DNA of 64,000 nt from Inia geoffrensis (taxonomy: Eukaryota; Chordata; Mammalia; Artiodactyla; Iniidae): assembly GCA_036417435.1 (NCBI GenBank), contig CM070910.1, positions 80,522,784-80,586,783 of the forward strand, written 5' to 3'. Position numbers and translations under genes: made by a program. The notes under the pieces are model-generated. The model saw nothing but the letters and a program-made list of their open reading frames with translations, was not told the DNA's origin and searched no databases. Below are positions 46,576 to 57,817 of this stretch, one piece after another (within the stretch, counting starts at the first letter, position 1; each line of letters begins with the position of its first letter).

Positions 46576-49177
46576 TTAGGGTTAGTGTACTTGTGAGCGT
46601 ATGTGTTAGTGTTGGATTAGAGGTTAAGATTAGGGCACGGGTGAGGGTAATGCTTCGTGTGAGAGTCAAGGTTAGTGTTCAGGTTAGTGTTATGGCTTGG
46701 GAATGGGGAGGGATTAGGGTACAAGTTAGCGTTCGGCAACGGTTTAGGGTTAGCGTACGTGTGATAGCACGGGTTAATGATCGTGTGTGGGTTAGGGTTA
46801 GGGCACAGGTGAGGGTAAGGCTTTGGGTGAGGGTGAGGGTTCGGGTTCATGTTAGGGTTAGGGTTAGGGAACGGGTAGGGTTTAGGGAACAGGTTAGGGT
46901 ACGGCAATGGTTTAGTGTTAGTGTACGTGTGAGGGCACGGGTTAGTGTTTTTGTATTGGTTAAGATTAGGGCAAGGGTGGATGTAAGGCTCCGTTTGAGG
47001 GTCAGTGGTAGGGTTCGGGTTAGGGTTTGCATTAGGGATTTGGGAGGGTTTAGGGTACAGGTTACGTTTCAGGAATGACTTAGGGTTAACATGCATTTGA
47101 GAGCACCGGTTAGTGTTTGTGTACGGGTTTGTAGTAGTGCTCGGGTGAAGGTAAGGCTTCGTGTGATGGTCATTGTTAGGGTTCTGATTAGGGTTAGGGT
47201 TACGGAACGGTGAGGGTTTGGGTACACTTTAGGGTACGGCAACAGTTTAGAGATAGTGTACATGTGAGGGCGAGGGTTAGTGTTCGTGTATGGGTTAGGA
47301 TTAGGGTACGTGTGAGGTTAAGGTTTTGGGTGAAGGTCAGGGTTAGAGTTCGGTTTAGGGTTAGGGTTAGAGAACTGGAAGTGTTTAGGGTACTGGTTAG
47401 GGTACAGCAACAATTTAGGTTTAGCATACGTGTGAGGGTAAGGGTTAGTTTTGGTGTACTGGATAAGATTAAGGCACGTGATAGGTTAAGGCTTCGGGTG
47501 AGTGTCATGGTTAGGGTTCGGTTTAGGGTTAGGATTAGGGAATGGGGACCTTTAGGGTACAGGTTAGGGTATGCAAACAATTAAGGTTTAACGTACATGT
47601 GAGGGAACAGGTTAGTGTTTGTGTACTGGGTAATATCAGGGCACAGGTGAGGGTATGGCTTTGGGTGAGTGTCAGGGTTAGGGTTACGGTTAGGGTTAGG
47701 GTTAGGGAACGGGGAGGTATGCGGTATAATTTAAGTTAGAGCAACGGTTTAGGGTTAGCATACGTGTGAGTGCACGCATTAATGTTGGTGTACTGTTTAA
47801 TATTAGGGCAAAGGTGAGAGTAAGGCTTTGGGTGCGGGTCAGGGTTAGCATTAGGGTTAGGGTTAGTGTTAGGGAACGGGGAACGTTTAGGGTACAGGTT
47901 ATGGTACTGGTACAGTTTAGGGTTCGCATACATGGGAGGCCACGAGTTAGTGTTGATGTAATGGTTAATATTAGGTCACGGGTGAGGGTAAGGCTTCTGG
48001 TGATGGTCACGTTTATGGTTCGTGTTTGGCTTAGGGTTAGGGAATGGGGAGCTTTTAGGGTACAGTTTAGGGTATGGGAACGGTTTAGGGTTGACGTACG
48101 TGTGAGGGCACAGGTTAGTGTTGGAGTACAGGTTAATATTAGGGCACAAGGGAGGGTAAGGCTTCTGGTGAGTGTTAGGGTTAAGGTTCTGGTTAGCATT
48201 AGTGTTAGGGAATGGGGAGAGATTAGCGTACAATTTAGGGTACAGTAGCTGTTTACGGGTAACGTCCATTTGAGGGCATGGGTTAGTGTTCATTTATGGG
48301 TTAGGATTAGGTCACGGGAGAGGGTAAGTCTTCGTGAGATGGTCAGGGTTAGGGTTCGGGTTCGGGGTATGGTTGTTGAACAGGGAGGATTTAGGGTACA
48401 GGTTAGGGTAGGGGAACAATTTAGGTTCACATACATGTGAGAGCACTGTTTAGTGTTGGTGTACTGCTTAATATTAGGGCACGGATGAGGGTAAGGTTTC
48501 GGGTGAGGGTCAGGTTTAGGGTTCAATTTAGGTTTTTTGTTAAGGAATGGGGAGGGATTAGGGTACAAGTTAGGGTTCAGCAACGGTTTACGGTTAGCGT
48601 ACGTGTGAGGCCACAGGTTAGTGTTCTTTTACGGGTTAGGATTAGAGCACAGGTGAGGGTATGGCTTTTGGTGAGTCTCAGTGTTAGGGTTCGGGTTAGG
48701 GTTAGGGTTAGGGAATGGGGAGGGTTTAGGGTACAGGTTAGAGTACGGGAACAATTTAGTGTTAGCATACTTGTGGGGGCATGGGTTAGTGTTGCTCTAC
48801 TGCTTAACATTAGGGCACAGTTGAGGGTACGGCTTTGGGTGAGTCTCAGGGTTCAGGTTCGGGTTAGGGTTACGGAATGGGGAGGGTTTAGAGTACAGGT
48901 TAGGGTACAGGAATGATTTACGGTTAGCGTACGTGTGAGGGCATGGTTTAGTGTTGGCGTGCTGCTTAATATTAGGGCACGGATGAGGTTAAGGCTTCGG
49001 GTGAGGGTCAGGTTTAGGGTTCAGGTTAGGGTTAGGTTTAGGGAAAGAGAGGGATTAGGGTAGAAGTTAGGGTACAGCAACGGTTTAGGGTTAGCGTACC
49101 TGTGAGGGCACGGGTTATTGTTTGTGTACGGGTTAGGATTAGGGAACAGGTGAGGGTACGGCGTCGGGTGAGTCTAT

Positions 49178-49203
49178 GGGTTAGGGTTAGGGTTAGGGTT
49201 AGG
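49178..49203 (+). repeat. Near-perfect telomeric run, HOR copy 1
   Basis: GGG, three perfect TTAGGG, then TTAGG, followed by TTTAG. Same pattern as at 40,397. Repeats at +6,139 and +12,278 bp in HOR copies 2 and 3. Confidence 0.8.
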
Positions 49204-51570
49204 TTTAGTTAATGGGGAGGGTTTAGGGTACAGGTTAGGGTACTGGAACAATTTAATGTTAGCATAAGTGTGGGGGCATGGGTTAATGTTGGTGTACTGT
49301 TTAACATTAAGGCACGGGAGAGGGTAAGGCTTCGTGTGAGGGTCAGGGTTAGCATTAGGGTTAGGGTTAGTGTTAGGGAATGGGGAGCATTTAGGGTACA
49401 GGTTAGGGTAGTGGAACGGTTTAGGGCTCGTGTACGTGTGAGGGCACGGGTTAGTGTTGGTGTAATGATTAATATTAGTGCACGGGTGAGGGTATGGCTT
49501 CGGTTGAGGGTCAGGATTAAGGTTCAGGTTAGAGTTAGTGTTAGGGAAAATGGAGGTTTTAGGGTACAGTTTAGGGTACGGGAAAGGTTTAGGGTTACTG
49601 TACGTGTGAGGGCACGGGTTAGTGTTGGTGTACTAGTTAATATTAGGGCATGGGTTAGAGTAAGGCTTCGGGTGAGTGTCAGGGTTAGCATTAGGGTTAG
49701 GGTTAGTGATAGGGAACGGGGAGCATTTAGGGTACAGGTTAAGGTACCAGAATGTTTTAGTGTTAGTGTACTTGTGTGGGTACGAGTTAGTGTTGGTGTA
49801 ATTGTTAATATTAGGTCACTGGTGAGGGTAAGGCTTCTGGTGAGTGTCAGGGTTAAGGTTCAGGTTAGGGTTAGTGTTAGGGAACGGGGAGGGTTTAGGG
49901 TACAATTTATGGTAGGGGAGCTGTTTAGGGGTAGCGTCCGTGTGAAGGCATGGGTTAGTGTTCGTGTACGGGTTAGGATTAGGGCACGGGTGAGAGTAAG
50001 GCTTCGGGTGAGGTTCAGGGTTAGGGTTCTGGCTAGGGTTAGTGTTAGGGAACGGGGAGTGTTTAGGGTGCCAGTTAGCATACGGGAAAGTTTTAGGTTT
50101 AGCGTTCGTGTTAGGGCATGGGTTAGTTTTGGAGTACTCATTAATATTATGTCACCGATGAGGGTAACGCTTCGGGTGTGTGTCAGGGTTAGGGCTCGTG
50201 TTAGGGTTAGGGTTAGGGAATGGGGAGTGTTTAGGGTACATGTTAGTGTATGGGAACGTTTTATGGTTAATGTACGTTTGAGTGCACGGGTTAGTGATGG
50301 TGTACTGGTTAAGGTTAGGGCACGGGTGAGGGTAAGGCTTCGGGTGAGGGGCAGTGTTAGGTTTCAGGTTAGGGTTAGTGTTAAGGAACGGGGCGGGTTT
50401 AGGGTAGAGTTTAGGGTACCGGAACAGTTTAGTGTTAGTGTACGTGTGAGGCCATGGGTTACTGTTCTTGTACGGGTTTGCATTAGGACACCGGTGAGGG
50501 TAAGGCTTCGGGTGATGGTCAGGGTTAGGGTTCGTGTTAGGGTTAGGATTAGGGTACGGGGATTTTAGGGTACAGGTTAGGGTACGGCAACGGTTTAGTG
50601 TTACCCTATGTGTGAGGGCACAGATTAGTGTTCATGTACGGATTAGGATTAGGGCACGGGTGAGGGTAAGGCTTTGGGTGAGGGTCAGGTTTATGGTTCA
50701 GGTTAGGGTTAGTGTTAGTTATTGAGGAGGCTTTAGGGTACAGGTTAAGGTATGGCAACGGTTTAGGGTTAGCATATGTGTGAGGGCATGGGTTAGTGTT
50801 GGTGTACTGGTTAAGATTAGGGCACTTGTGAGGGTAAGTCTTCGGGTGAGTGTTAGGTTTAGGGTTCGGTTTAGGTTTAGGGTTAGGGAACGTGGAGGGA
50901 TTAGGGTACAGATTAGGGTATGGCAACGGTTTAGCCTTGCTGTACAAGTGAGGGCATGTGTTAGTGTTCGTGTACGGGTTAGGATTAGGGAACAGGTGAG
51001 TGTAGGGTTTTGGGTGAGGGTCAGGGTTAGGGTTCGGGTTAGGGTTAGGGTTAGGGAACGGGGAGGGTGTAGGATACAGGTTAACGTACGGAAACTGTTT
51101 AGTGTTAGTGTACCTGTGAGGGCATAGATTAGTGTTTGTGTACTGGTTAATATTAGGTCACGGGTGAGGGTAAGGCTTCGGGTGAGAGTCAGTGTTAGGT
51201 TTCTGTTTAGGGTTTGGGTTAAGGAAGAGGGAAGGATTAGAGCACATGTTTTTGGAAGGCAACGGTTTCGGTTTAGTGTCCGTGTGAGGGCACAGGTTAG
51301 TTTTAGTGTACTGGTTAAGATTAGGGCACGGGTGAGGGTAAGGCTTCGGGTGAGGGTCAGGGGTGGGTTTCGGGTTAAGGTTAGGGTTAGGGAATGGGAG
51401 TGATTAAGGTACAACTTAGGGTGCAGCAACGGTTTAGGGCTAGCGCACATGTGACGGCGTGGGTTCGTGTTCGTGTACGGTATAGGGTTTGGGCACAGGA
51501 GAGGGTAGGGCTTCTGGTGAGGTTCACGGTTAGTGTTCAGGTTAGGGTTAGGATTACGGAAAGGGGTGGG

Positions 51571-51678
51571 TTTAGGTTAAAGGTTAATGTATGGCATCAA
51601 TTTAGGGTTATTGTAAATTTGAGGTCATGGTTTAGGTTTAGTTTTAGGATTAGGGTTAGGTTTAGGGAACAGGGAAGG
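51571..51678 (+). repeat. Shortened monomer (108 bp), copy 2
   Basis: Same shortened unit as in copy 1, at +6,127 bp. Its presence at the same place in all four copies shows that the deletion came before the spread of the HOR. Confidence 0.85.
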
Positions 51679-52683
51679 TTTAGGGTACAAGTTAGGGTAT
51701 GCAAAATTTTAGGAATAGTGTATGTGTGGGGCACGGTTTACTGTTCATGTAGGGTTTAGGATTAAGGCACATGTGAGTGTAAGGCTTTGGGTGATGTTCA
51801 GGGTCAGGTGTCTTGTTAGGGTTAGGGTAAGGGAACAGGGAAGGTTTAGGGTAAAGTTTATGTTACGGCAACATTTTTGGGTTAGCCTTCATGTGAGGGC
51901 ACGGGTTAGTATTCGTGTTCGGGTTAGGATTATGGCACAGTTGACAGTAAGGTTTCGGGTGAGGGTCAGGGCATGGGTTCAGTTTAGGGTTACGGTTAGG
52001 GAATGGGGAGGGTTTAGGGTACAGTTTAAGGTACGGCAATGGTTTGGGGTTAGCGTATGTGTGAGTGCATGGGTTAGTGTTCGTGTATGGTTTGGGATTA
52101 GGGCACGGGTTATGGTAATGCTTCGGGTGAGGTTCAGTGTTAGGTTTCGGTTTAGGGTTAGGGTTAGGGAATGGCGACAGTTTAGGGTACATATTAGTGT
52201 ACGGCAATGGGTTAGGGTTAGCGTACGTTTGAGGGCACGGTTAGTGTTCATGTACGGGTTAGGATTTGGGCACGGGTGATGGTAAGTCTTCTTGTGAGGG
52301 TCAGAGATAGAGTTTGGTTTAGGGTTAGGGTTAGGGAATGGGGACGGGTTACGGTACAGGTTAGGGTACAGCAACGGTTTAGGGTTAGCGTACGTGTGAG
52401 GGCAAGGTTTAGTGTTGGTGTTCTGGTTAAGATTAGGGCACGGGTGAGGGTAAGGCTTCGGGTGATGGTCAGGATTTGGGTTCGGGTTAGGGTTAGGGTT
52501 AAAGAATGTGGAGGGATTAGTGTACAGGTTAGGGTACGGCAACGGTTTACGGTTCGCCTACCTTTGAGGGTATGGGTTAGTGTTGTTGTGGTGGTTAAGA
52601 TTTGGGCATTGGTTAGGGTAAGGCTTCGGGTAAGGGTTAGGGTTAGGTTTCAGGTTGGGGCGAGGGTTAGGGAATGGGGAGGT

Positions 52684-52851
52684 ATTAGGGTACAGTTTAG
52701 GGTACAGCAACGGTTTAGGGTTAGTGTACTTGTGAGCGTATGTGTTAGTGTTGGATTAGAGGTTAAGATTAGGGCACGGGTGAGGGTAATGCTTCGTGTG
52801 AGAGTCAAGGTTAGTGTTCAGGTTAGTGTTATGGCTTGGGAATGGGGAGGG
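52684..52851 (+). repeat. Representative monomer, right-domain subfamily (168 bp)
   Basis: A 168 bp unit typical of the 45-64 kb region. Units there more often carry CAACGGTTTAGGG at hexamers 5-6 and GGGTTAGTGTTCGTGTACGG or a close variant in the middle, and a C-for-T change giving GGGAACGGGGAG is frequent at the end of the monomer. The 28-hexamer frame is the same as in the left domain, so the subfamilies share an ancestor and were not derived separately from telomeric DNA. Confidence 0.75.
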
Positions 52852-55316
52852 ATTAGGGTACAAGTTAGCGTTCGGCAACGGTTTAGGGTTAGCGTACGTG
52901 TGATAGCACGGGTTAATGATCGTGTGTGGGTTAGGGTTAGGGCACGGGTGAGGGTAAGGCTTTGGGTGAGGGTGAGGGTTCGGGTTCATGTTAGGGTTAG
53001 GGTTAGGGAACGGGTAGGGTTTAGGGAACAGGTTAGGGTACGGCAATGGTTTAGTGTTAGTGTACGTGTGAGGGCACGGGTTAGTGTTTTTGTATTGGTT
53101 AAGATTAGGGCAAGGGTGGATGTAAGGCTCCGTTTGAGGGTCAGTGGTAGGGTTCGGGTTAGGGTTTGCATTAGGGATTTGGGAGGGTTTAGGGTACAGG
53201 TTACGTTTCAGGAATGACTTAGGGTTAACATGCATTTGAGAGCACCGGTTAGTGTTTGTGTACGGGTTTGTAGTAGTGCTCGGGTGAAGGTAAGGCTTCG
53301 TGTGATGGTCATTGTTAGGGTTCTGATTAGGGTTAGGGTTACGGAACGGTGAGGGTTTGGGTACACTTTAGGGTACGGCAACAGTTTAGAGATAGTGTAC
53401 ATGTGAGGGCGAGGGTTAGTGTTCGTGTATGGGTTAGGATTAGGGTACGTGTGAGGTTAAGGTTTTGGGTGAAGGTCAGGGTTAGAGTTCGGTTTAGGGT
53501 TAGGGTTAGAGAACTGGAAGTGTTTAGGGTACTGGTTAGGGTACAGCAACAATTTAGGTTTAGCATACGTGTGAGGGTAAGGGTTAGTTTTGGTGTACTG
53601 GATAAGATTAAGGCACGTGATAGGTTAAGGCTTCAGGTGAGTGTCATGGTTAGGGTTCGGTTTAGGGTTAGGATTAGGGAATGGGGACCTTTAGGGTACA
53701 GGTTAGGGTATGCAAACAATTAAGGTTTAGCGTACATGTGAGGGAACAGGTTAGTGTTTGTGTACTGGGTAATATCAGGGCACAGGTGAGGGTATGGCTT
53801 TGGGTGAGTGTCAGGGTTAGGGTTACGGTTAGGGTTAGGGTTAGGGAATGGGGAGGTATGCGGTATAATTTAAGTTAGAGCAACGGTTTAGGGTTAGCAT
53901 ACGTGTGAGTGCACGCATTAATGTTGGTGTACTGTTTAATATTAGGGCAAAGGTGAGAGTAAGGCTTTGGGTGCGGGTCAGGGTTAGCATTAGGGTTAGG
54001 GTTAGTGTTAGGGAACGGGGAACGTTTAGGGTACAGGTTATGGTACTGGTACGGTTTAGGGTTCGCATACATGGGAGGCCACGAGTTAGTGTTGATGTAA
54101 TGGTTAATATTAGGTCACGGGTGAGGGTAAGGCTTCTGGTGATGGTCACGTTTATGGTTCGTGTTTGGCTTAGGGTTAGGGAATGGGGAGCTTTTAGGGT
54201 ACAGTTTAGGGTATGGGAAAGGTTTAGGGTTGACGTACGTGTGAGGGCACAGGTTAGTGTTGGAGTACAGGTTAATATTAGGGCACAAGGGAGGGTAAGG
54301 CTTCTGGTGAGTGTTAGGGTTAAGGTTCTGGTTAGCATTAGTGTTAGGGAATGGGGAGAGATTAGCGTACAATTTAGGGTACAGTAGCTGTTTACGGGTA
54401 ACGTCCATTTGAGGGCATGGGTTAGTGTTCATTTATGGGTTAGGATTAGGTCACGGGAGAGGGTAAGTCTTCGTGAGATGGTCAGGGTTAGGGTTCGGGT
54501 TCGGGGTATGGTTGTTGAACAGGGAGGATTTAGGGTACAGGTTAGGGTAGGGGAACAATTTAGGTTCACATACATGTGAGAGCACTGTTTAGTGTTGGTG
54601 TACTGCTTAATATTAGGGCACGGATGAGGGTAAGGTTTCGGGTGAGGGTCAGGTTTAGGGTTCAATTTAGGTTTTTTGTTAAGGAATGGGGAGGGATTAG
54701 GGTACAAGTTAGGGTTCAGCAACGGTTTACGGTTAGCGTACGTGTGAGGCCACAGGTTAGTGTTCTTTTACGGGTTAGGATTAGAGCACAGGTGAGGGTA
54801 TGGCTTTTGGTGAGTCTCAGTGTTAGGGTTCGGGTTAGGGTTAGGGTTAGGGAATGGGGAGGGTTTAGGGTACAGGTTAGAGTACGGGAACAATTTAGTG
54901 TTAGCATACTTGTGGGGGCATGGGTTAGTGTTGCTCTACTGCTTAACATTAGGGCACAGTTGAGGGTACGGCTTTGGGTGAGTCTCAGGGTTCAGGTTCG
55001 GGTTAGGGTTACGGAATGGGGAGGGTTTAGAGTACAGGTTAGGGTACAGGAATGATTTACGGTTAGCGTACGTGTGAGGGCATGGTTTAGTGTTGGCGTG
55101 CTGCTTAATATTAGGGCACGGATGAGGTTAAGGCTTCGGGTGAGGGTCAGGTTTAGGGTTCAGGTTAGGGTTAGGTTTAGGGAAAGAGAGGGATTAGGGT
55201 AGAAGTTAGGGTACAGCAACGGTTTAGGGTTAGCGTACCTGTGAGGGCACGGGTTATTGTTTGTGTACGGGTTAGGATTAGGGAACAGGTGAGGGTACGG
55301 CGTCGGGTGAGTCTAT

Positions 55317-55342
55317 GGGTTAGGGTTAGGGTTAGGGTTAGG
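55317..55342 (+). repeat. Near-perfect telomeric run, HOR copy 2
   Basis: Exact counterpart of 49,178-49,203. Confidence 0.8.
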
Positions 55343-57709
55343 TTTAGTTAATGGGGAGGGTTTAGGGTACAGGTTAGGGTACTGGAACAATTTAATGTTA
55401 GCATAAGTGTGGGGGCATGGGTTAATGTTGGTGTACTGTTTAACATTAAGGCACGGGAGAGGGTAAGGCTTCGTGTGAGGGTCAGGGTTAGCATTAGGGT
55501 TAGGGTTAGTGTTAGGGAATGGGGAGCATTTAGGGTACAGGTTAGGGTAGTGGAACGGTTTAGGGCTCGTGTACGTGTGAGGGCACGGGTTAGTGTTGGT
55601 GTAATGATTAATATTAGTGCACGGGTGAGGGTATGGCTTCGGTTGAGGGTCAGGATTAAGGTTCAGGTTAGAGTTAGTGTTAGGGAAAATGGAGGTTTTA
55701 GGGTACAGTTTAGGGTACGGGAAAGGTTTAGGGTTACTGTACGTGTGAGGGCACGGGTTAGTGTTGGTGTACTAGTTAATATTAGGGCATGGGTTAGAGT
55801 AAGGCTTCGGGTGAGTGTCAGGGTTAGCATTAGGGTTAGGGTTAGTGATAGGGAACGGGGAGCATTTAGGGTACAGGTTAAGGTACCAGAATGTTTTAGT
55901 GTTAGTGTACTTGTGTGGGTACGAGTTAGTGTTGGTGTAATTGTTAATATTAGGTCACTGGTGAGGGTAAGGCTTCTGGTGAGTGTCAGGGTTAAGGTTC
56001 AGGTTAGGGTTAGTGTTAGGGAACGGGGAGGGTTTAGGGTACAATTTATGGTAGGGGAGCTGTTTAGGGGTAGCGTCCGTGTGAAGGCATGGGTTAGTGT
56101 TCGTGTACGGGTTAGGATTAGGGCACGGGTGAGAGTAAGGCTTCGGGTGAGGTTCAGGGTTAGGGTTCTGGCTAGGGTTAGTGTTAGGGAACGGGGAGTG
56201 TTTAGGGTGCCAGTTAGCATACGGGAAAGTTTTAGGTTTAGCGTTCGTGTTAGGGCATGGGTTAGTTTTGGAGTACTCATTAATATTATGTCACCGATGA
56301 GGGTAACGCTTCGGGTGTGTGTCAGGGTTAGGGCTCGTGTTAGGGTTAGGGTTAGGGAATGGGGAGTGTTTAGGGTACATGTTAGTGTATGGGAACGTTT
56401 TATGGTTAATGTACGTTTGAGTGCACGGGTTAGTGATGGTGTACTGGTTAAGGTTAGGGCACGGGTGAGGGTAAGGCTTCGGGTGAGGGGCAGTGTTAGG
56501 TTTCAGGTTAGGGTTAGTGTTAAGGAACGGGGCGGGTTTAGGGTAGAGTTTAGGGTACCGGAACAGTTTAGTGTTAGTGTACGTGTGAGGCCATGGGTTA
56601 CTGTTCTTGTACGGGTTTGCATTAGGACACCGGTGAGGGTAAGGCTTCGGGTGATGGTCAGGGTTAGGGTTCGTGTTAGGGTTAGGATTAGGGTACGGGG
56701 ATTTTAGGGTACAGGTTAGGGTACGGCAACGGTTTAGTGTTACCCTATGTGTGAGGGCACAGATTAGTGTTCATGTACGGATTAGGATTAGGGCACGGGT
56801 GAGGGTAAGGCTTTGGGTGAGGGTCAGGTTTATGGTTCAGGTTAGGGTTAGTGTTAGTTATTGAGGAGGCTTTAGGGTACAGGTTAAGGTATGGCAACGG
56901 TTTAGGGTTAGCATATGTGTGAGGGCATGGGTTAGTGTTGGTGTACTGGTTAAGATTAGGGCACTTGTGAGGGTAAGTCTTCGGGTGAGTGTTAGGTTTA
57001 GGGTTCGGTTTAGGTTTAGGGTTAGGGAACGTGGAGGGATTAGGGTACAGATTAGGGTATGGCAACGGTTTAGCCTTGCTGTACAAGTGAGGGCATGTGT
57101 TAGTGTTCGTGTACGGGTTAGGATTAGGGAACAGGTGAGTGTAGGGTTTTGGGTGAGGGTCAGGGTTAGGGTTCGGGTTAGGGTTAGGGTTAGGGAACGG
57201 GGAGGGTGTAGGATACAGGTTAACGTACGGAAACTGTTTAGTGTTAGTGTACCTGTGAGGGCATAGATTAGTGTTTGTGTACTGGTTAATATTAGGTCAC
57301 GGGTGAGGGTAAGGCTTCGGGTGAGAGTCAGTGTTAGGTTTCTGTTTAGGGTTTGGGTTAAGGAAGAGGGAAGGATTAGAGCACATGTTTTTGGAAGGCA
57401 ACGGTTTCGGTTTAGTGTCCGTGTGAGGGCACAGGTTAGTTTTAGTGTACTGGTTAAGATTAGGGCACGGGTGAGGGTAAGGCTTCGGGTGAGGGTCAGG
57501 GGTGGGTTTCGGGTTAAGGTTAGGGTTAGGGAATGGGAGTGATTAAGGTACAACTTAGGGTGCAGCAACGGTTTAGGGCTAGCGCACATGTGACGGCGTG
57601 GGTTCGTGTTCGTGTACGGTATAGGGTTTGGGCACAGGAGAGGGTAGGGCTTCTGGTGAGGTTCACGGTTAGTGTTCAGGTTAGGGTTAGGATTACGGAA
57701 AGGGGTGGG

Positions 57710-57817
57710 TTTAGGTTAAAGGTTAATGTATGGCATCAATTTAGGGTTATTGTAAATTTGAGGTCATGGTTTAGGTTTAGTTTTAGGATTAGGGTTAGGT
57801 TTAGGGAACAGGGAAGG
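57710..57817 (+). repeat. Shortened monomer (108 bp), copy 3
   Basis: Same shortened unit, 6,139 bp after the one in copy 2. Confidence 0.85.

Larger units (their letters stand above)
45061..51187 (+). repeat. 6.1 kb HOR, copy 1 (edge copy)
   Basis: First copy, 6,127 bp. Its first 200 bp (45,061-45,264) are visibly more diverged from the other copies, with about a dozen differences, while from about 45,265 on the match is nearly exact. It lacks 12 bp near 46,567 that the other copies have. It also has private bases such as A at 46,807, G at 47,496, C at 47,710 and A at 47,914, where copies 2 and 3 agree with each other. Confidence 0.9.
51188..57326 (+). repeat. 6.1 kb HOR, copy 2
   Basis: Full 6,139 bp copy, phased from the GTCAGTGTTAGG landmark. 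It is closer to copy 3 than to copy 1: at the sites where copy 1 differs (for example 52,946, 53,635, 53,849 and 54,053), copies 2 and 3 carry the same base. The open frame at 55,409-56,707 spells the same peptide as in copy 1, which shows how few changes separate the copies over 1.3 kb. Confidence 0.93.

Noticed and set aside
49270..50568. 432-codon plus-strand frame repeated at 55,409 and 61,548 with almost the same peptide
   Set aside because: Conservation reflects near identity of the whole 6,139 bp HOR, not selection on protein. The peptide is a Val-Arg pattern, as elsewhere in the array.
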